64,000 nt of DNA from Piezodorus guildinii (taxonomy: Eukaryota > Arthropoda > Insecta > Hemiptera > Pentatomidae), in NCBI GenBank assembly GCA_023052935.1, contig CM041294.1, positions 10,960,414-11,024,413 of the forward strand, given 5' to 3'. How positions within the stretch are numbered: position 1 is the stretch's first letter; each line of letters starts with the position of its first letter. The position numbers were made by a program, and so were the translations under genes. The notes beneath the pieces are model-generated. The model was not told the DNA's origin, searched no databases, and saw only the letters and a program-made list of their open reading frames with translations. Below, piece after piece: positions 63,350 through 64,000 of the stretch.

Positions 63350-63656
63350 TGTTTAAGAAAATAATAATAATAATAAATAAATAATGAGATAAGAATTAAA
63401 GATAAAAGAAAGCCCGAGCTTGCCGAGCTAGCGGCAATCAGCTGATCAGTGACCCTCCTTTCACTTTTTCGTGATTGTACAAAGTAAATTATTACTTTGC
63501 TTACCGAAATTTCTCCAATATTCACTGCCGTAGTATTCCTGAGGTCTAGTGATGTTCTCCAGACTGAATTCAAGCGAATTCCTACTGAAAAAAGCAAAAA
63601 TCTGAGAGACGATGTAACGTATGACTGTTATCATTGAGCGCATCAGCTGATCCATC

Positions 63657-64000
63657 AGTAAGTGAAAGTAATAAATTAAATTAAATTTCTATAGAAACAT
63701 GTGTTTGATTCAAAAACCTATTATATTATTATCTAAAATAATCAGTTAGTTTTATGTTCATTTCATCACTCTCTATTAACTTTTAAAAGCTTGTGTATGA
63801 GATGATAATTTTTCTAAAATCTTTAGCTTTCCAATGGTATATCATACATGTATATTACTGCTCTTATGTTCAAAAATGAAAAATTGCATTAAAAAAATAT
63901 TTTTTCTGTTTTCTCCTTTAGTTGGGTATCGAATTTATTCAATTTATATATTTACCAGTTTTTCATCAGCGTTAACAAGATAATCTAGAAATTATTATTG
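63657..64000 (-). mobile_element. MITE-1 copy, continues past the window end
   Basis: AGTAAGTGAAAGT, then directly internal MITE-1 sequence (ATTTCTATAGAAACATGTGT, TCACTCTCTATTAAC, CCAATGGTATATCATACATG, TTTGTTCAAAAATG-like block). The roughly 100 bp normally between terminus and this interior are missing, so before the Jockey insertion the deleted copy D ran straight into this copy. Confidence 0.8.

Larger units (their letters stand above)
59093..63656 (-). mobile_element. LINE-C, full-length Jockey-clade retrotransposon
   Basis: 4,564 bp between copies of the 13-bp repeat AGTAAGTGAAAGT (59,080-59,092 and 63,657-63,669). On the minus strand: 5' leader about 307 bp (63,656-63,350), ORF1 gag-like (63,349-62,043), ORF2 endonuclease/reverse transcriptase (62,042-59,358), 3' region about 250 bp, and an A-rich tail (plus TTTTTTTGTTTTTTTTT). 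ORF1 with zinc knuckles plus ORF2 without an RNase H domain and a poly(A) tail fit Jockey. Several frameshifts make it non-autonomous. It sits exactly between two MITE-1 copies. Confidence 0.9.

Overview
This is a 64 kb piece of an AT-rich arthropod genome, most likely an insect. The evidence is the transposon families present (Jockey-like, RTE-like and a further LINE, mariner/Tc1 relatives, tRNA-derived SINEs), the long AT, GT and poly(A) tracts, and the absence of any prokaryotic gene organisation. The species cannot be named from sequence alone. No complete host gene is visible. The window reads as a large intron or intergenic region built almost wholly of transposons inserted into and beside each other.

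Layout. 0.1-2.4 kb: a 1.9 kb foldback element made of inverted SINE-head modules, tipped by a 21-bp minisatellite and set in fragments of a MITE family (here MITE-1). 2.9-7.7 kb: old Jockey fragments (LINE-C), two SINEs, a truncated LINE-A copy and a dead Tc1-like transposon. 8.2-15.3 kb: interspersed repeat R2, three MITE-1 copies (one with a strongly expanded GT tract), a small candidate host exon on the minus strand (9,804-9,871) and several LINE-A pieces. 15.6-21.5 kb: SINEs, a Jockey fragment, a candidate exon near 19.5 kb and a 32-bp minisatellite. 22.5-25.8 kb: a full-length 3.3 kb RTE-like element (LINE-B) with an 11-bp target-site duplication. 27-30.3 kb: five Jockey fragments. 31.6-37.7 kb: a 6 kb satellite of 44/49-bp monomers with a higher-order unit. 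38-47 kb: LINE-A copies, four mariner/Tc1-superfamily remnants, MITE-1 and R2. 47-53 kb: SINEs with clear target-site duplications and a U6-like snRNA sequence. 54-58 kb: a local duplication with a LINE-A insertion between its halves. 59.1-63.66 kb: a full-length 4.56 kb Jockey-clade element with a 13-bp target-site duplication, its reading frames broken.

Most informative points. (1) The satellite array changes length in whole-monomer steps and its founder element survives as single copies elsewhere in the window. (2) Three LINE-A copies with different target-site duplications are truncated within about 21 nt of the same point. (3) Both long LINEs are structurally complete. LINE-B has one in-frame stop just after its likely start codon; the Jockey element has ORF1 and ORF2 in one frame separated by a single stop, TAAATG. 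(4) Nested insertions (mariner in R2, SINE in R2, MITE-1 in R2, Jockey between MITE-1 copies) give a relative chronology that can be checked against related copies acting as empty sites.

Family names LINE-A/B/C, MITE-1, R2, S1 and so on are labels for this window only. All coordinates were read by eye; element edges without a target-site duplication may be off by some tens of bases.
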